Assembly (NCBI GenBank): GCA_028819255.1
Contig: JAPPMB010000122.1
Coordinates: 1-36,035 of the forward strand
Reading direction: 5' to 3'
DNA length: 36,035 nt
From: Bryobacterales bacterium
Lineage (GTDB): Bacteria; Acidobacteriota; Terriglobia; Bryobacterales; UBA6623
Shown: piece by piece, positions 25,626 to 34,391 of the stretch
Numbering within the stretch: the stretch's first letter is position 1
Layout: each line of letters begins with the position of its first letter
Translations under genes and position numbers: made by a program
Notes under the pieces: model-generated
What the model saw: the letters and a program-made list of their open reading frames with translations, nothing else
The model's database searches: none
Told to the model about the DNA's origin: nothing

Positions 25626-28600
25626 TCACCGGAGGTACAGGAATTCGTTCAGGCTCATCAGCGACTGGCAGTAGTCGACGAGTGCGAGGCGACCCGGATC
25701 GGTCTTGCCGTCGGCGGCGTAGAGCTGCCGCTGGTGTTCCAGGAAGGCCACTCCCCGCTCGGCTTCATCCGGTTCCGCCGGGCGCGCCAGTGCCGTGCGG
25801 TAGGCCTGGTCGACCGCCTCTCCCGGGTCCAGGCCGGCCAGCCGCCCTGCGAGACCCTCCGCATAGCGCCGCGTGGACGGGCTGTTCAGAAAGTGCAGCG
25901 CCTGCGGCGCAATCGTTGTCGATGGCCGGCGGCCGATTCCCACGAGATGCTCCGGCCAGTCAAACAGCATCATGGACGGAATCAGCTCGCTGCGCTTCAC
26001 GAAGAAATAGATGCTGCGCCGGGGCATGCTCTCGTTCTGCGCGCCGGGGCCGTGCATCTTGGGGTCCAGCATGTTGGACACCGTTAGCATCGAGTCGCGA
26101 ATGGCCTCCGCCTCCAGCCTTCTCGGCGTCCAGCGCCAGCGGAGGCGGTTCCCGGAGTCGACGGCCGCCTTGGATTCGTCCCCCGACGACTCCAGCATGT
26201 AGACGCTGCTGGTCATGATCATGCGATGCAGCCTCTTGAGCTGCCAGCCGTTCTCGACGAGATCCCGGGCCAGCCAGTCCAGCAGCTCAAGATGCGTCGG
26301 ACGCGCGCCCATCACGCCGAAGTTGCTGGGAGTCGCCACGATCCCGGTGCCGAAATGATGGTGCCAAAGCCGATTGACGATCACCCGCGCCAGGAGTGCT
26401 CCTGCGCCGTGCTCGGTGTCCGTCAGCCACCTGGCCAGGGAGGTGCGCTGGAATCCGCTCCGGTCCCATCCGGGCGGCGGGCTCGCGTGCCATCGCGGGG
26501 TTGATGCGCCGCTCCGGTCCAGAACCGGCAGGACGCGCGGCTCCGCCGGCTCCAGCTTGAGACTCGCGTCACCGCGCTGCAGAACGTACGTCTGCTCATA
26601 GAAGTGCGGGTAGCCCTTCCCGTTGGCGTTGTGACGGGGATTGGAATATCCCTCTGCGGTCGCCTGGATCTTCGTGAAGGACGTCAGCGGAATCCGCTCT
26701 TCGTGTTCCCGGATCGCGGCGCTCGCCTCGCGCCACCTGTCGTCCCGGCCGGCATACTCCCTGAGCAAGGCGGAGCGATGAGCCTCGGTGAGACCGCCCG
26801 CCCCTTGCGCCGCCAGCGCCGCCAGCGCCACGCCAAGTGCCTGGGGCATGCCCTCGCCGACATCGAATTCCGGCTCTTCCGCATCCGTTACGGAAAGCCG
26901 CAGGCGCCCCAGACTGAAGTGCGAGTTGTAGCCGAAATCCAGCTTGATCCCCAGGCGGACACCGTCATCGAACGCATGAGGCTCCTCGAAATCGAAAACC
27001 GCGGCGTGGTCCGAGCCGATCTCCGCGAACGGAAGAGCCCAGCCGCTCCTGTGGTTGTTGTCGCTGATCGCTGCGGCGACGGACGAATAGTCCGCATTCA
27101 GCTCCGCCGTCGCGCGGGCGTTCCGAAGCTTGAGCGTCGCGGGTTCCGATGACAGGTCCGAGAGGGGTTGAGCCTTGACGGATACGATTCCGAGCATGAA
27201 CTCCCCGTCATGGGATCGGCCGGGACCGTTGAACGGCAGGGTCGGGTGCGTCAGCGCCTCCACCCGAATGGCCTTGATGCCGCCGGCATGCAGGTCGGCC
27301 GACAGCTCGTACCGGTCGAAATCCACGTTGTCGCCGCTGAACAGGATCGAGGCGTCGTCAAGCTCCTCGGTCCTGGCCCGACTGGTCGACTCGATGTCGG
27401 TGACCTTGAGGACCCGCCAGTCCCGACCACTGGCACCGGGAGCCCCGTCCCGGAGCCACTGCTCGAAGCCGTCGTCTTGCAGGCGGCTCTCGATCTCCTC
27501 GCGCTCGGCCCGAAGCTCCTTGCGCCGATCCTCCCACTTGGCCTTCTCCCTCCGGAATCTCCCTGGTTCGGGTTCGTACTCGATCTGGGTCCTCGTCGTG
27601 CGGCCGAAGACGGCGGCCATCCGGTAGTAGTCGCTGGCCGATATCGGATCGTGCTTGTGATCGTGGCAGCGCGCGCAGCCGACGGTCAGCCCGAGCATCG
27701 CGGTGCCGAGCGTCCCGACCATGTCGTCGAGCTCGTCGTAGCGCGAGATCTCAAACTCGGCCTCGGTGATTTCTGTCGGGAAGGGACCGTGCCCCATGAA
27801 GGCTGTCGCCATCAGGGCGAGCATGTTCTCGGGTTCAATCTCGTCGCCGGCCACCTGCAGCCTCACAAACCGGTCGTAGGGCATGTCGCGGTTGAACGCC
27901 TTGATGAGAAAGTCCCGATAGTGGTACGCGAACGGGCGGTCGTAGTCCTCCTCGAATCCGTAGCTCTCGGCGAACCGCGCGATGTCCATCCAATGCCGCG
28001 CCCAGCGCTCTCCGTAGTGCGGAGACTCCAGAAGCTCGTCGATCAGGCGCTCATAGGCGCCGGGGGCGGCGTCCCGCACAAACTCCTCGACGCGCTCGGG
28101 ACTCGGCGGCAGGCCCAGCAGGTCGAGAAATGCGCGGCGGATGAGCGTGGGGCGGCCTGTGGGCGGATTGGGACCGATTCCCGCGGTCTCGAGCTTTGCA
28201 AGGACGAACCGGTCGATCGGCGTTCTTGGCCAGCCCCCGTCCTCCACCGGGGGCGGGCCGACGTCCGAAAGCGGCCGGAACGACCAGAACACCTCGTCGC
28301 CATCCGCCTCCGAGAGCGCCTCTCGGGACCCGATGATCGGCTCGTCGTACGGGGCGCCGAGATCGATCCAGCGGGCGACCGCATCCACTTTGGCGGACGG
28401 GAGCATGTCCTGGCCGAAGGGCATGAACGGCTCCCGCTCGTGCCGCAGGACAGCGACGAGCGGGCTTGACCGGGCCGAGTCGCCAACCTTGCCGCTCGCG
28501 ATCAGCGATCCCCGCGACCTCAGGTCCAGTCCGCCCATGACCTGGCCATCCCCGTGGCAGGCCAGGCAGTTCCCGGCGAACAGGGGCCGGACTTCGGCCT

Positions 28601-28727
28601 GAAAGATCTCCAGGCCCCGGGCCATGCGCTCCGCGTGATCGTCGCTCTGCTGCTGTGCCGCCGCGGGCGCGGTGATCAGGCCGAGAACCAGAAGCAGCCG
28701 CAGCCCCCTCCTTCCGTCCCAGGCCAT
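25626..28727 (-). CDS. PSCyt1-DUF1549-DUF1553 large exported cytochrome-like protein
   Basis: This 1033-residue protein begins with a Sec signal peptide (GLRLLLVLGLITAPAAAQQ). The domain order is: PSCyt1 haem domain with CLACH (54-58), then DUF1549 (PSCyt2, about 155-365) ending in CARCHDHKHDP (haem-type CxxCH at 351-355). A charged coiled-coil-like helix follows (about 395-430, KAKWEDRRKELRAEREEIE), then a beta-rich insert (about 480-660) that looks like a sugar-binding or jelly-roll module, and DUF1553 (about 745-1030). The DUF1553 part includes RVIVNRLWHHHFGTGIV. Two CxxCH motifs imply c-type haem attachment outside the cytoplasm. The ATG at 28727 gives the signal peptide; the frame is open 32 codons earlier. 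The function is not established; redox chemistry on a polymer is one idea. Confidence 0.93.
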   Translation of the reverse strand: MAWDGRRGLRLLLVLGLITAPAAAQQQSDDHAERMARGLEIFQAEVRPLFAGNCLACHGDGQVMGGLDLRSRGSLIASGKVGDSARSSPLVAVLRHEREPFMPFGQDMLPSAKVDAVARWIDLGAPYDEPIIGSREALSEADGDEVFWSFRPLSDVGPPPVEDGGWPRTPIDRFVLAKLETAGIGPNPPTGRPTLIRRAFLDLLGLPPSPERVEEFVRDAAPGAYERLIDELLESPHYGERWARHWMDIARFAESYGFEEDYDRPFAYHYRDFLIKAFNRDMPYDRFVRLQVAGDEIEPENMLALMATAFMGHGPFPTEITEAEFEISRYDELDDMVGTLGTAMLGLTVGCARCHDHKHDPISASDYYRMAAVFGRTTRTQIEYEPEPGRFRREKAKWEDRRKELRAEREEIESRLQDDGFEQWLRDGAPGASGRDWRVLKVTDIESTSRARTEELDDASILFSGDNVDFDRYELSADLHAGGIKAIRVEALTHPTLPFNGPGRSHDGEFMLGIVSVKAQPLSDLSSEPATLKLRNARATAELNADYSSVAAAISDNNHRSGWALPFAEIGSDHAAVFDFEEPHAFDDGVRLGIKLDFGYNSHFSLGRLRLSVTDAEEPEFDVGEGMPQALGVALAALAAQGAGGLTEAHRSALLREYAGRDDRWREASAAIREHEERIPLTSFTKIQATAEGYSNPRHNANGKGYPHFYEQTYVLQRGDASLKLEPAEPRVLPVLDRSGASTPRWHASPPPGWDRSGFQRTSLARWLTDTEHGAGALLARVIVNRLWHHHFGTGIVATPSNFGVMGARPTHLELLDWLARDLVENGWQLKRLHRMIMTSSVYMLESSGDESKAAVDSGNRLRWRWTPRRLEAEAIRDSMLTVSNMLDPKMHGPGAQNESMPRRSIYFFVKRSELIPSMMLFDWPEHLVGIGRRPSTTIAPQALHFLNSPSTRRYAEGLAGRLAGLDPGEAVDQAYRTALARPAEPDEAERGVAFLEHQRQLYAADGKTDPGRLALVDYCQSLMSLNEFLYLR

Positions 28728-28894
28728 CGGGCGCTCTTCGGAGTTCACGGCGATGCCCAACCGCAGCATGGCGCTTCCAGTATAGGGACGGCCGGCCGTA
28801 GCGGGAAACCCCGACCTCCGCACTTTCCGGTCCCGCCCGGACCCGCAGTCCCGGACTCGCTCCGCCCGGGTCGGAAGGCCTGTGCCGGCGCCCG

Positions 28895-31216
28895 CTACCG
28901 CCCGTGACGCTGCGCCTCACCCGCCGCTCTCAGAGCCCGCCCCTCCCCGTCGTCGGTCTCCACGAACCTGAAGGGCTTGCTCAGCACGATCTCCCGAATC
29001 AGACTGCGGGCCCCGAACTCCGACCGCCGGATGGCTGCGGTGATCTCCTCGATGACGCACTCGTCCCGGTCCTCAAGGGATCTCCCGAGAGCGTAACCCA
29101 GCAACTTTCGCACCACCTGCCGGACAATCTCGTCCTTGCGTTCCAGAAGGAGCGCGCGGAACTCCGACGGACCGTCGAACGCTTCGCCGGAAGGCAGTGT
29201 TCCGGACGCGTCCAGCGGACGCCCGGCGTCGTCGACGTCGCGCCACCGTCCGAGCCAGTCGTAGTTCTCGAAGGCGAGGCCGACGGGATCGATCACGTCG
29301 TGGCAGGCCGCGCAGGTTCGGTCCTGACGGTGCTCGTCCAGCATTTGACGAACGGTGAGGTTCCGCTCCTCCCTCTCTTCGTTCTCGAGCGCCGGAATGC
29401 CCTCGGGAGGCGAGGGCAGCTTCGTTCCCAGCAGGGTCTCAAGAACCCATACCCCTCTCAGGACCGGACTGGTCCGCTCGTAGCTCGCGTTCATCGCGTG
29501 GACCGCACCGAGGCCGAGCAGACCGCCGCGCCGGCCTGCGAGCGATTCCACCAGCCGGAAGGCGTCGCCCTTGACGGCGTCGGGCATCCCGTAGTGCCGG
29601 GCGAGGCGCTCCGTGAGATAAGTGTAGTCCGCGCGGAGGAAGTCCAGCACGCTGCGATCCTCGTCGAGCATTCGCTGAAACAGCAGCACGGGCTCCTCCC
29701 GCATGTCGGCCGCGATCCGCGGCGTATAAAAGTGCTGGATATCGTTGAGTGTCGGAGCAACCCTGCCGCCCACATCCTTGGTCCCCAGCCACTGTCCGAT
29801 GAAGCTCCTCGCAAAGTACCGGGAGCGCGGGTGGCCCAGAAGACGGTCCACCTCGCCGGACAACACGTCCTCGTTGGCGAGTCGACCTTCGTCCGCAAGG
29901 TGCCTGAGTCGCGAGTCGGGCATCGAGCCCCAAAGAAAATACGACAGTCGCGTCGCGAGCTCGTGGTCTGAGAGCGGCTGCGCTCCCGGGCTCTCGGGAG
30001 CCGACTCCAAGCGAAATAGGAAGTCAGCGGAGACCAGAACCGCCTTGAGCGCCACGCGCACGGCGACCTCGTAGGGATCGCCCCGTCTCATGGCTCCGTC
30101 GAACAGAGCCAGGTACGGCTCCTCCTCGCCTGCGGCCGGAGGCCGGCGAAAGGCCCGTGCCAGAAAGTCGCGCAGCAGCCGAGACGCCGCACGTCGCGGG
30201 GCAAGAACGGCCTCTCCCGGTTCGCTGCCGAACAGCCGGTGGTGGGCCGCCAGCTTGGCCGCATCCGGCGGCAAAGTCTGCTGGCGGATGTCAAGGGACA
30301 CCAGGCGGAGCGGCACGCTGCCCTCGGCGAGCGCAAGGGCGATCGAGCGTGTTCCGCTGCTGACAGGGATGGTTCTCCCCCGCTGCGCGGCCTCGGCGGC
30401 TGACCAGCTGAACCGGAGCCGTCCCGCGACCCCGCCGTCCACAAGAATTTCGGCGACCGGATTCGAGTCCGGGGACGGGGAGCGGATCCACGCCCTGAAC
30501 TCGTAGTCCCCGTCCTCGTAGAACGACACGTCGGTGCTGAAGGAGTCGCCCGCGCGCATTTCCACGGAATCGTGCGCGTCCGCCTCCCGGCCCGGAAACA
30601 AGTCTCTCGCCACGAACGCGCGGCCCAGGGGAGGCACCACGATCACATGTTCCAGCACTCTGGCGGCCACCTCCAGATAGCGCTCCAGCAGCATGGGAGA
30701 GAAAAACAGTGTCTCGCCGTTGTTGTCGAACCCCTCGCCGCCCGATCCGTCCACAGGGAAGAGCTCGGCCACATCGATCCGAAGACCAAACAGGTCCTGC
30801 ACCGTGTTCTCGTACTCGGTTCGATTCAGCCTCCTCGGCACAACCGGCGAGGCGTGCTCGCCGAGTTCGCATGCGGTTGCACGCAAGGTCTCGTCGATCC
30901 AGGATGAGATGCGCAGCCTGTCCCCCTCAGACGGCTGCGGCCCCGACGGAGGCATGGTCCGGTTCCGCAGCTGCATCGCCACATTCCGCCAAACGCTTCG
31001 GTCCTTCGCGACGTCGGCGGAAGACTGCGCCCGTAGGAAACGGATCCGGTTGTCCGAATCCGCGGAATGGCAAGCCTGGCAGTGCTCCTCGAGAACCGGG
31101 CGGACTTCCGACCGGAACGTGTCGGCGGACAGGGTAGCCGGAACCAGACCGAGGCAGGCCGCAGCAAGGCCGCCCACGTATCGCAGCTGCAGCCGACACC
31201 TTCCGGAACTCTTCAC
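28895..31216 (-). CDS. DUF1587/DUF1595/DUF1592/DUF1588/DUF1585 cytochrome-like exported protein
   Basis: This 773-residue protein starts at a GTG behind a strong GGGGGTGAGG. Residues 1-31 form a Sec signal peptide. The first haem-type motif, CQACH, is at 46-50 with TMPPSG-type context after it. DUF1587 follows (VVPRRLNRTEYENTVQDLFG near 125), then a beta-rich insert at about 210-300 (DVSFYEDGDYEFRAWI) resembling a carbohydrate-binding module. DUF1595 and DUF1592 come next (LATRLSYFLWGSMPDSRL near 429), then DUF1588 with RTCAACHDVIDPVGLAFENY (CxxCH at 635-639). DUF1585 is at the C-terminus (VRKLLGYALGRSLEDRDECV). The family usually pairs with DUF1552. It is the first gene of the four-gene operon; 167 bases separate it from the DUF1553 gene. 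The function is unknown. Confidence 0.93.
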   Translation of the reverse strand: MKSSGRCRLQLRYVGGLAAACLGLVPATLSADTFRSEVRPVLEEHCQACHSADSDNRIRFLRAQSSADVAKDRSVWRNVAMQLRNRTMPPSGPQPSEGDRLRISSWIDETLRATACELGEHASPVVPRRLNRTEYENTVQDLFGLRIDVAELFPVDGSGGEGFDNNGETLFFSPMLLERYLEVAARVLEHVIVVPPLGRAFVARDLFPGREADAHDSVEMRAGDSFSTDVSFYEDGDYEFRAWIRSPSPDSNPVAEILVDGGVAGRLRFSWSAAEAAQRGRTIPVSSGTRSIALALAEGSVPLRLVSLDIRQQTLPPDAAKLAAHHRLFGSEPGEAVLAPRRAASRLLRDFLARAFRRPPAAGEEEPYLALFDGAMRRGDPYEVAVRVALKAVLVSADFLFRLESAPESPGAQPLSDHELATRLSYFLWGSMPDSRLRHLADEGRLANEDVLSGEVDRLLGHPRSRYFARSFIGQWLGTKDVGGRVAPTLNDIQHFYTPRIAADMREEPVLLFQRMLDEDRSVLDFLRADYTYLTERLARHYGMPDAVKGDAFRLVESLAGRRGGLLGLGAVHAMNASYERTSPVLRGVWVLETLLGTKLPSPPEGIPALENEEREERNLTVRQMLDEHRQDRTCAACHDVIDPVGLAFENYDWLGRWRDVDDAGRPLDASGTLPSGEAFDGPSEFRALLLERKDEIVRQVVRKLLGYALGRSLEDRDECVIEEITAAIRRSEFGARSLIREIVLSKPFRFVETDDGEGRALRAAGEAQRHGR

Positions 31217-31379
31217 GACCTCACCCCCGGAAATGCCCGCGCAGGGGACCCTGCCCGCAACGCTCCCGGATCTTCTGCCGCGGCGGCGGACTGTCTCGGG
31301 GATGTCCCTGGTCCCGCCGCCATTGATCGTAAGCGCTGTTCGCCCCGGAAACTGGCCGGACGCGCAACTGGCACGAATG

Positions 31380-31385
31380 AGAATA
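31380..31385 (-). promoter_or_regulatory. Candidate extended -10 for the DUF1592 operon
   Basis: The minus strand reads TGCTATTCT, an extended -10-like element, about 165 bases upstream of the DUF1592 start. No clear -35 hexamer accompanies it. The rest of the 303-base divergent gap (31217-31519) holds the gcv promoter and no gene. Confidence 0.3.
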
Positions 31386-31439
31386 GCACTTGCCGCGTGA
31401 GCCTTGAGCCGTCGGCATCCATCGTCAGGGCCGCCAGGT

Positions 31440-31468
31440 TTGACAGTGCAGTTTCCCAGTGGTAACTT
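31440..31468 (+). promoter_or_regulatory. Sigma-70-type promoter of the glycine cleavage operon
   Basis: TTGACA (31440-31445), a 17-base spacer and TAACTT (31463-31468) match a housekeeping promoter closely. The expected start near 31475 gives a leader of about 45 bases before gcvT, too short for a glycine riboswitch. Confidence 0.7.
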
Positions 31469-31519
31469 GATCCCTTAATTCCCTTGGGCCGACTTCAATC
31501 GCGGCCGGGGATCAGCGCC

Positions 31520-32635
31520 ATGGCTGAACCCGATGGCCAGTCCCGTTTGCGGCGAACTCCCCTGAATCGGATGCACCGGGAGGCGGGAGCCCGCATGGTC
31601 GGCTTCGGCGGTTGGGACATGCCCGTCTACTACGCCGGCATCGTTGCCGAGCACAAGGCAGTGCGCTCGGGCGTCGGGCTGTTTGACGTGAGCCATATGG
31701 GGGAAATCGAGATCCGCGGGCCCCAGAGCGTGGATCTAATCGATTCCCTGTGCTCGAACCGGGCGGCCAGCCTGCTGAACGGCCAGGTGCAGTACAGCGG
31801 GCTGCTGAACCGCCAGGGCGGCTTCGTCGACGACCTGCTCGTCCATAGGATTTCCCCGGACCACTATCTGCTTTGCGTGAACGCGGCGAACCAGGAGGGG
31901 GACTTTGCGTGGATCCGCGACAACAACGAGTTCGAGGCCGAACTGGACTTTGCGAGCGAGCGCTATGCGCAGCTCGCCATCCAGGGACCGAGCGCGCTGG
32001 CAGTCGCAAGCCGGCTCACCGACGTCGACCTTGCGGGGATGCGATACTACTGGTTCGCGCACGGCGACTTCGCCGGCGTTCCGGCGATGGTTGCCCGCAC
32101 CGGGTACACCGGAGAGGACGGCTTCGAGGTCTACATTCCACCGGCTGCGGCCGAGCACGCCTGGCTGGCGATCCTGCGTGCGGGCAGCGGCGAATCCATC
32201 CGCCCTTGCGGACTGGGCGCGCGGAACACGTTGAGGCTTGAGGCGGCGATGTCCCTGTACGGCCATGAGATCGATGCAGAGGTCACCCCGTACGAGGCAG
32301 GCCTCGGATGGATCGTCAAGCTTGCCAAGCCGGCGTTTCTTGGCCGCGAGGTGCTCGCCCGGCAGGAGGCCGAGGGAGTGGACCGCAGGATCGTGGGGTT
32401 CGAGATGAGAGGCCGCGGGATCGCGCGGGACGGCTACCGCGTGCTGGTCGACGGCCAGGCGGCCGGCCGCGTCACGAGCGCCTCGCCAGCCCCGCACCTG
32501 GGCAGGAACATCGGGTTGTGCATGCTCCCGGTCGAATTCTGCTCGGCCGGCCGGTCCATCGATATCGAGATTCGCGGGCGGGCGGTTGCGGCGCAGATCG
32601 TCAGACTGCCGTTCTACAGGCGCAAGAGGAGCTGA
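31520..32635 (+). CDS. gcvT: Glycine cleavage system T protein (aminomethyltransferase)
   Basis: This 371-residue enzyme takes the aminomethyl group from lipoylated H protein and passes it to tetrahydrofolate, giving methylene-THF and ammonia. Landmarks are RTPLNRMHREAGARMVGFGG near residue 12, AVRSGVGLFDVSHMGEI near 51, and LLCVNAANQEGDFAWIRDNN near 117 with the folate-site Asp. VARTGYTGEDGFEVYIP follows near 192 and LRLEAAMSLYGHEID near 240. The ATG at 31520 is preceded by GGGGAT; an in-frame TTG at 31484 would add 12 residues. It heads the four-gene operon, and gcvH starts 5 bases after its stop. Confidence 0.96.
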   Translation: MAEPDGQSRLRRTPLNRMHREAGARMVGFGGWDMPVYYAGIVAEHKAVRSGVGLFDVSHMGEIEIRGPQSVDLIDSLCSNRAASLLNGQVQYSGLLNRQGGFVDDLLVHRISPDHYLLCVNAANQEGDFAWIRDNNEFEAELDFASERYAQLAIQGPSALAVASRLTDVDLAGMRYYWFAHGDFAGVPAMVARTGYTGEDGFEVYIPPAAAEHAWLAILRAGSGESIRPCGLGARNTLRLEAAMSLYGHEIDAEVTPYEAGLGWIVKLAKPAFLGREVLARQEAEGVDRRIVGFEMRGRGIARDGYRVLVDGQAAGRVTSASPAPHLGRNIGLCMLPVEFCSAGRSIDIEIRGRAVAAQIVRLPFYRRKRS

Positions 32636-32640
32636 GCCCA

Positions 32641-33033
32641 ATGGAGTATCCGGCGGAGTACCGTTACACTCGCGAGCACGAGTGGGTCAAGATCGACGGG
32701 GAGGCCGCGGTCGTCGGCATCACTCACCACGCCCAGGACCAGCTTGGCGACGTCGTGTTCGTGGAACTGCCGGAGGTCGGCTCAAAGCTGCAGGCGGAAG
32801 GACAGTTCGGCGCCGTCGAGTCGGTCAAGGCCGTGTCCGACATCTACGCGCCGATCAGCGGCGATGTGACAGAGGTCAATTCGTCGCTGATCGATGCGCC
32901 GGAAAAGATCAACGACGACCCGCACGGCGAGGGCTGGCTCGTGACGATGACGATTTTCGACCGCAATGAGATCCAGGCCCTGATGACGGCCGGCCAGTAT
33001 GCGGACTATGTGGCGGCCGAGACAGGCGGATAG
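32641..33033 (+). CDS. gcvH: Glycine cleavage system H protein
   Basis: This 130-residue lipoyl carrier protein shuttles the aminomethyl intermediate between the P, T and L proteins. The lipoylation site is Lys63 in GAVESVKAVSDIYAP. The N-terminus YRYTREHEWVKIDG and the C-terminal NDDPHGEGWLVTM are standard. Length is normal. It is packed between gcvT (5 bases) and gcvPA (14 bases). Lipoate attachment enzymes and the L protein are not in the window. Confidence 0.97.
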   Translation: MEYPAEYRYTREHEWVKIDGEAAVVGITHHAQDQLGDVVFVELPEVGSKLQAEGQFGAVESVKAVSDIYAPISGDVTEVNSSLIDAPEKINDDPHGEGWLVTMTIFDRNEIQALMTAGQYADYVAAETGG

Positions 33034-33047
33034 GCGAGGATCGCCCC

Positions 33048-34391
33048 TTGCGCTACCTCCCTAAGTCCCAGTCCGAACGCGGGGAAATGCTCGCCGCGCT
33101 TGGTCTGAGTTCGGCAGAGGAGCTGTTCGCGTGCATTCCGTCTTCGCTGAGGCAGGAAGAGGCGATCCGGATCCCGCCGGGCCTGTCGGAATACGAGATC
33201 CGCGACTACTTTGAAGGCCGTGCGAGGGAAAGCTCGCGCGGCTTTGCGTGCTTTCTGGGCGCCGGAGCGTACCACCACTTCCGGCCGGTCGTGGTCGACG
33301 CCATCGCCACGCGGGGCGAGTTCCTTACCGCGTACACCCCCTACCAAGCGGAGATCTCGCAGGGAATCCTGACCTCGATCTTCGAATTCCAGACGATGGT
33401 CGCCCAGCTGACCGGCATGGATGTCGCCAATGCGTCGATGTATGACGGTTCAACAGCCGTGCCGGAGGCGGGAATGATGGCCGTGCGGATCACTCGGAGG
33501 GAACGACTGCTCGTCGCACAGACCGTCCACCCCGAATACCGGCAGGTGCTCGGCACCTACTACAGACATCAGGATCTGCCCGTCGGGACCATCGCGTACG
33601 ACCCGCAAGCCGGCCGGGTCGATCTCGAGGATCTGGAATCCAGGCTCTCCGGCGACATCGCGGCGGTCATCATTCAGTCCCCGAACTTCTTCGGAGTTGT
33701 CGAGAACGTTCCGGAGGTGGCGGAACTCGTTCACCGGCACGGCGCCCTGCTGGTGGTGGTGGTGTCGGAGGCCGCCTCGCTGGGCCTCCTCGCTCCGCCC
33801 AGGGAGGCCGACATCGTGGCGGGGGAACTGCAGTCCTTCGCGCATCCGCCCAGCTACGGCGGTCCCTTCGTTGGCATTCTGGCCACCAAGACCAGGCACA
33901 TACGGCAGATTCCGGGCCGGCTGGTGGGCCAAACGGTTGACTCGCAGGGCCGGCGCGCGTTCTGCCTCACGCTTGCGACCCGGGAGCAGCACATCCGTCG
34001 GGCGCGCGCAACCTCCAACATCTGCACCAACCAAGCCCTGGTCGCCCTGATGGCCACGGTGTGCATGACGCTGTTCGGGAAGCGCGGACTGCGCGAGCTC
34101 GCCGAGCAGAATCTGGCCAAGGCACACTACCTTGCGGACGCGATTCGAGCCGCCGGAGCCGAATTGCCCTTTTCGGGCCCCTTCTTCAATGAATTCGTCG
34201 CGCTCCCGCACGGGCGCCCGGGAAGCGAGGTCAACCGCGTCGCGCTCGACTCCGGGATCATCGGGGGTCTCGAAATGGGCGACTTCTACCCGGAGCTCGA
34301 GGGGGCCCTGCTGGTGTGCGCAACGGAGACCTCCACGCGCAAGGCCATGGATCGCTACGCGAACTGCTTTGGAGATGCGGCCAATGAGTAG
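33048..34391 (+). CDS. gcvPA: Glycine dehydrogenase (decarboxylating) subunit 1
   Basis: This 447-residue protein is the N-terminal-half subunit of the split P protein, which decarboxylates glycine with PLP. The TTG at 33048 gives MRYLPKSQSERGEMLAALG, the exact family N-terminus, and GAGGAT lies upstream, so TTG is the real start. Others are FLGAGAYHHFRPVVVDAI near residue 69, FLTAYTPYQAEISQG near 92, NASMYDGSTAVPEA near 128 and PSYGGPFVGILATK near 266. It overlaps gcvPB by 8 bases. The split PA/PB form is the one typical of many thermophiles, Firmicutes and Acidobacteria, in contrast to the fused GcvP of E. coli. Confidence 0.96.
   Translation: MRYLPKSQSERGEMLAALGLSSAEELFACIPSSLRQEEAIRIPPGLSEYEIRDYFEGRARESSRGFACFLGAGAYHHFRPVVVDAIATRGEFLTAYTPYQAEISQGILTSIFEFQTMVAQLTGMDVANASMYDGSTAVPEAGMMAVRITRRERLLVAQTVHPEYRQVLGTYYRHQDLPVGTIAYDPQAGRVDLEDLESRLSGDIAAVIIQSPNFFGVVENVPEVAELVHRHGALLVVVVSEAASLGLLAPPREADIVAGELQSFAHPPSYGGPFVGILATKTRHIRQIPGRLVGQTVDSQGRRAFCLTLATREQHIRRARATSNICTNQALVALMATVCMTLFGKRGLRELAEQNLAKAHYLADAIRAAGAELPFSGPFFNEFVALPHGRPGSEVNRVALDSGIIGGLEMGDFYPELEGALLVCATETSTRKAMDRYANCFGDAANE

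Noticed and set aside
25620..25629. GTG at 25629 as the DUF1501 start
   Set aside because: It is possible because of the GTGA overlap, but the ATG nine bases later is a stronger start codon and keeps the Tat signal intact, so I kept the ATG.
27168..28469. Long plus-strand open frame of 433 codons opposite the DUF1553 gene
   Set aside because: Same reason: antisense to clear domains and without recognisable motifs.
31217..31519. Glycine riboswitch before gcvT
   Set aside because: No conserved aptamer core was recognised and the likely promoter leaves a leader too short to hold one.
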